Shown here: positions 30,816 to 32,519 of the stretch, piece by piece
How positions within the stretch are numbered: position 1 is the first letter of the stretch
How the letters are laid out: the number at the start of each line of letters is the position of its first letter
Origin: Clostridium jeddahitimonense
GTDB taxonomy: Bacteria > Bacillota > Clostridia > Clostridiales > Clostridiaceae
Assembly: GCA_000753455.2 (NCBI GenBank)
Contig: LM994668.1
Coordinates: 30,754 to 63,272 of the forward strand
Length of the DNA: 32,519 nt
Direction of reading: 5' to 3'
Program-made: the position numbers and the translations under genes
The notes under the pieces: generated by a model
Told to the model about the DNA's origin: nothing
Seen by the model: the letters and a program-made list of their open reading frames with translations, nothing else
Databases searched by the model: none

Positions 30816-30892
30816 TGGCGACTCAGAAGGGGCTCGAACCCTCGACCTCCGGCGTGACAGGCCGGCACTCTAACCAACTGAGCTACTGAGCC
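30816..30892 (-). tRNA. tRNA-Asp(GTC), unit 1
   Basis: 77 bases with encoded CCA. Acceptor GGCTCAG/CTGAGTC; anticodon loop CTGTCAC gives GTC. Beside it, 33 bases away, is tRNA-Thr. Confidence 0.97.
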
Positions 30893-30896
30893 ATTA

Positions 30897-30972
30897 TGGT
30901 GGAAACAACAGGGATCGAACCTGTGACCCTCTGCTTGTAAGGCAGATGCTCTCCCAGCTGAGCTATGCTTCC
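30897..30972 (-). tRNA. tRNA-Val(TAC), unit 1
   Basis: 76 bases with encoded CCA. Acceptor GGAAGCA/TGTTTCC (one G-U pair); anticodon loop CTTACAA gives TAC. Confidence 0.97.
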
Positions 30973-30980
30973 GTATAAAA

Positions 30981-31055
30981 TGGTGACCCCTAGGGGAATC
31001 GAACCCCTGTTACCACCGTGAAAGGGTGGTGTCTTGACCGCTTGACCAAGGGGCC
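30981..31055 (-). tRNA. tRNA-Glu(TTC), unit 1
   Basis: 75 bases with encoded CCA. Acceptor GGCCCCT/AGGGGTC; anticodon loop CTTTCAC gives TTC. Confidence 0.97.
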
Positions 31056-31105
31056 TAGGCTTTTGTTTATCACATATTATCTTTTGTACCACTTTTTAAA
31101 AAAAT

Positions 31106-31182
31106 TGGCGACTCAGAAGGGGCTCGAACCCTCGACCTCCGGCGTGACAGGCCGGCACTCTAACCAACTGAGCTACTGAGCC
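31106..31182 (-). tRNA. tRNA-Asp(GTC), unit 2
   Basis: Identical to the unit 1 copy, 290 bases away. Confidence 0.97.
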
Positions 31183-31186
31183 ATTA

Positions 31187-31262
31187 TGGTGGAAACAACA
31201 GGGATCGAACCTGTGACCCTCTGCTTGTAAGGCAGATGCTCTCCCAGCTGAGCTATGCTTCC
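31187..31262 (-). tRNA. tRNA-Val(TAC), unit 2
   Basis: Identical to the unit 1 copy. Confidence 0.97.
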
Positions 31263-31270
31263 GTATAAAA

Positions 31271-31345
31271 TGGTGACCCCTAGGGGAATCGAACCCCTGT
31301 TACCACCGTGAAAGGGTGGTGTCTTGACCGCTTGACCAAGGGGCC
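31271..31345 (-). tRNA. tRNA-Glu(TTC), unit 2
   Basis: Identical to the unit 1 copy. Confidence 0.97.
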
Positions 31346-31395
31346 TAGGCTTTTGTTTATCACATATTATCTTTTGTACCACTTTTTAAAAAAAT

Positions 31396-31472
31396 TGGCG
31401 ACTCAGAAGGGGCTCGAACCCTCGACCTCCGGCGTGACAGGCCGGCACTCTAACCAACTGAGCTACTGAGCC
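31396..31472 (-). tRNA. tRNA-Asp(GTC), unit 3
   Basis: Identical to the unit 1 copy. Confidence 0.97.
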
Positions 31473-31476
31473 ATTA

Positions 31477-31552
31477 TGGTGGAAACAACAGGGATCGAAC
31501 CTGTGACCCTCTGCTTGTAAGGCAGATGCTCTCCCAGCTGAGCTATGCTTCC
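31477..31552 (-). tRNA. tRNA-Val(TAC), unit 3
   Basis: Identical to the unit 1 copy. Confidence 0.97.
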
Positions 31553-31560
31553 GTATAAAA

Positions 31561-31635
31561 TGGTGACCCCTAGGGGAATCGAACCCCTGTTACCACCGTG
31601 AAAGGGTGGTGTCTTGACCGCTTGACCAAGGGGCC
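31561..31635 (-). tRNA. tRNA-Glu(TTC), unit 3
   Basis: Identical to the unit 1 copy. Confidence 0.97.
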
Positions 31636-31685
31636 TAGGCTTTTGTTTATCACATATTATCTTTTGTACCACTTTTTAAAAAAAT

Positions 31686-31762
31686 TGGCGACTCAGAAGG
31701 GGCTCGAACCCTCGACCTCCGGCGTGACAGGCCGGCACTCTAACCAACTGAGCTACTGAGCC
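31686..31762 (-). tRNA. tRNA-Asp(GTC), unit 4
   Basis: Identical to the unit 1 copy. Confidence 0.97.
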
Positions 31763-31766
31763 ATTA

Positions 31767-31842
31767 TGGTGGAAACAACAGGGATCGAACCTGTGACCCT
31801 CTGCTTGTAAGGCAGATGCTCTCCCAGCTGAGCTATGCTTCC
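31767..31842 (-). tRNA. tRNA-Val(TAC), unit 4
   Basis: Identical to the unit 1 copy. Confidence 0.97.
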
Positions 31843-31850
31843 GTATAAAA

Positions 31851-31925
31851 TGGTGACCCCTAGGGGAATCGAACCCCTGTTACCACCGTGAAAGGGTGGT
31901 GTCTTGACCGCTTGACCAAGGGGCC
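31851..31925 (-). tRNA. tRNA-Glu(TTC), unit 4
   Basis: Identical to the unit 1 copy. Confidence 0.97.
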
Positions 31926-31975
31926 TAGGCTTTTGTTTATCACATATTATCTTTTGTACCACTTTTTAAAAAAAT

Positions 31976-32052
31976 TGGCGACTCAGAAGGGGCTCGAACC
32001 CTCGACCTCCGGCGTGACAGGCCGGCACTCTAACCAACTGAGCTACTGAGCC
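31976..32052 (-). tRNA. tRNA-Asp(GTC), unit 5
   Basis: Identical to the unit 1 copy. Confidence 0.97.
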
Positions 32053-32056
32053 ATTA

Positions 32057-32132
32057 TGGTGGAAACAACAGGGATCGAACCTGTGACCCTCTGCTTGTAA
32101 GGCAGATGCTCTCCCAGCTGAGCTATGCTTCC
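32057..32132 (-). tRNA. tRNA-Val(TAC), unit 5
   Basis: Identical to the unit 1 copy. Confidence 0.97.
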
Positions 32133-32140
32133 GTATAAAA

Positions 32141-32215
32141 TGGTGACCCCTAGGGGAATCGAACCCCTGTTACCACCGTGAAAGGGTGGTGTCTTGACCG
32201 CTTGACCAAGGGGCC
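32141..32215 (-). tRNA. tRNA-Glu(TTC), unit 5
   Basis: Identical to the unit 1 copy. Confidence 0.97.
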
Positions 32216-32265
32216 TAGGCTTTTGTTTATCACATATTATCTTTTGTACCACTTTTTAAAAAAAT

Positions 32266-32342
32266 TGGCGACTCAGAAGGGGCTCGAACCCTCGACCTCC
32301 GGCGTGACAGGCCGGCACTCTAACCAACTGAGCTACTGAGCC
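32266..32342 (-). tRNA. tRNA-Asp(GTC), unit 6
   Basis: Identical to the unit 1 copy. Confidence 0.97.
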
Positions 32343-32346
32343 ATTA

Positions 32347-32422
32347 TGGTGGAAACAACAGGGATCGAACCTGTGACCCTCTGCTTGTAAGGCAGATGCT
32401 CTCCCAGCTGAGCTATGCTTCC
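32347..32422 (-). tRNA. tRNA-Val(TAC), unit 6
   Basis: Identical to the unit 1 copy. Confidence 0.97.
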
Positions 32423-32430
32423 GTATAAAA

Positions 32431-32505
32431 TGGTGACCCCTAGGGGAATCGAACCCCTGTTACCACCGTGAAAGGGTGGTGTCTTGACCGCTTGACCAAG
32501 GGGCC
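32431..32505 (-). tRNA. tRNA-Glu(TTC), unit 6
   Basis: Identical to the unit 1 copy and complete; the window ends 14 bases further on, inside the spacer. Confidence 0.97.
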
Positions 32506-32519
32506 TAGGCTTTTGTTTA

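Larger units (their letters stand above)
30816..32519 (-). repeat. 290-bp tandem repeat carrying Glu, Val and Asp tRNA genes
   Basis: Units start at 30816, 31106, 31396, 31686, 31976 and 32266. Five are complete and the sixth is cut by the window edge at 32519. As far as I can compare them they are identical, spacers included. In transcription order each unit is Glu, 8-base spacer, Val, 4-base spacer, Asp, then a 50-base spacer (31056-31105 in unit 1) with T7 just after the Asp CCA and GATAAT as a possible -10. The array continues beyond the window. Confidence 0.97.

Noticed and set aside
30883..32252. Five identical 69-codon minus-strand ORFs
   Set aside because: They run across the Glu, Val and Asp tRNA genes; the translation (SIAQLGEHLPYKQRVTGSIP) is a well-known false product of tRNA sequence.
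30816..32519. Tandem repeat considered as a CRISPR array or satellite
   Set aside because: The unit is 290 bp, has no variable spacers and consists of three complete tRNA genes.

Overview
The window looks like chromosome of an AT-rich Firmicute, most probably a Clostridium (sensu stricto). Composition is very low in GC outside the tRNA array. Start codons are preceded by strong AGGAGG-type ribosome sites, genes are closed by short hairpin/T-tract terminators, and the core genes (rlmH, a WalJ-type metallo-hydrolase, murA, DnaD- and DnaI-like helicase loaders, a SEC-C protein) are of the clostridial type. The species call is inference.

Layout. 1-4000 holds the 3' end of a DEAD-box RNA helicase, a small helical protein, a PhnA/YjdM-type zinc-ribbon protein, a berberine-bridge-like FAD oxidase and a 50-residue zinc-ribbon protein, with long AT-rich gaps. 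4061-19371 is accessory. 19354-30556 is backbone: rlmH, an Hsp20, a LUD-domain protein, a SEC-C protein, a CxxC mini-protein, a WalJ-like hydrolase and murA, all on the minus strand; then mostly plus-strand genes (a LigT-like protein, a dUTPase-like protein, a YdcZ-type transporter, a subtilisin-like protease, a convergent G5/M23 peptidase, and a dnaD/dnaI pair). 30708-32519 is a minus-strand tRNA array: one tRNA-Thr and then a 290-bp unit (Asp-Val-Glu in plus-strand order) repeated identically six times, running off the window edge.

The main result is the accessory region. It has the architecture of a staphylococcal SCC element: insertion at the extreme 3' end of rlmH (orfX in Staphylococcus), a large serine recombinase, a DUF960-type gene near the recombinase, and a 32-bp direct repeat (30/32 identical) at 6578-6609 and 19340-19371 that contains the last codons and stop of rlmH. 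The sequence around that stop (TATCATAAGTAA on the minus strand) resembles the SCC attachment core. The island appears to be a stack of three elements, each with its recombinase gene near its left end. A: 4061-6594, oldest, recombinase reduced to 46 codons. B: about 6594-14050, intact 558-residue recombinase. C: about 14033-19371, recombinase reduced to a 3' scrap, carrying a VncRS/Vex-like two-component system and ABC exporter. Paralogous small genes in A (5414-5650) and B (13042-13380) support common descent.

Element B also holds an AT-rich, gene-free 1.2-kb tract bracketed by matching palindromes, a 27-residue hydrophobic peptide gene with its own ribosome site and terminator, and a run of small, mostly acidic unknown proteins. 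No plasmid replication gene, phage structural gene, CRISPR array or IS transposase was seen.
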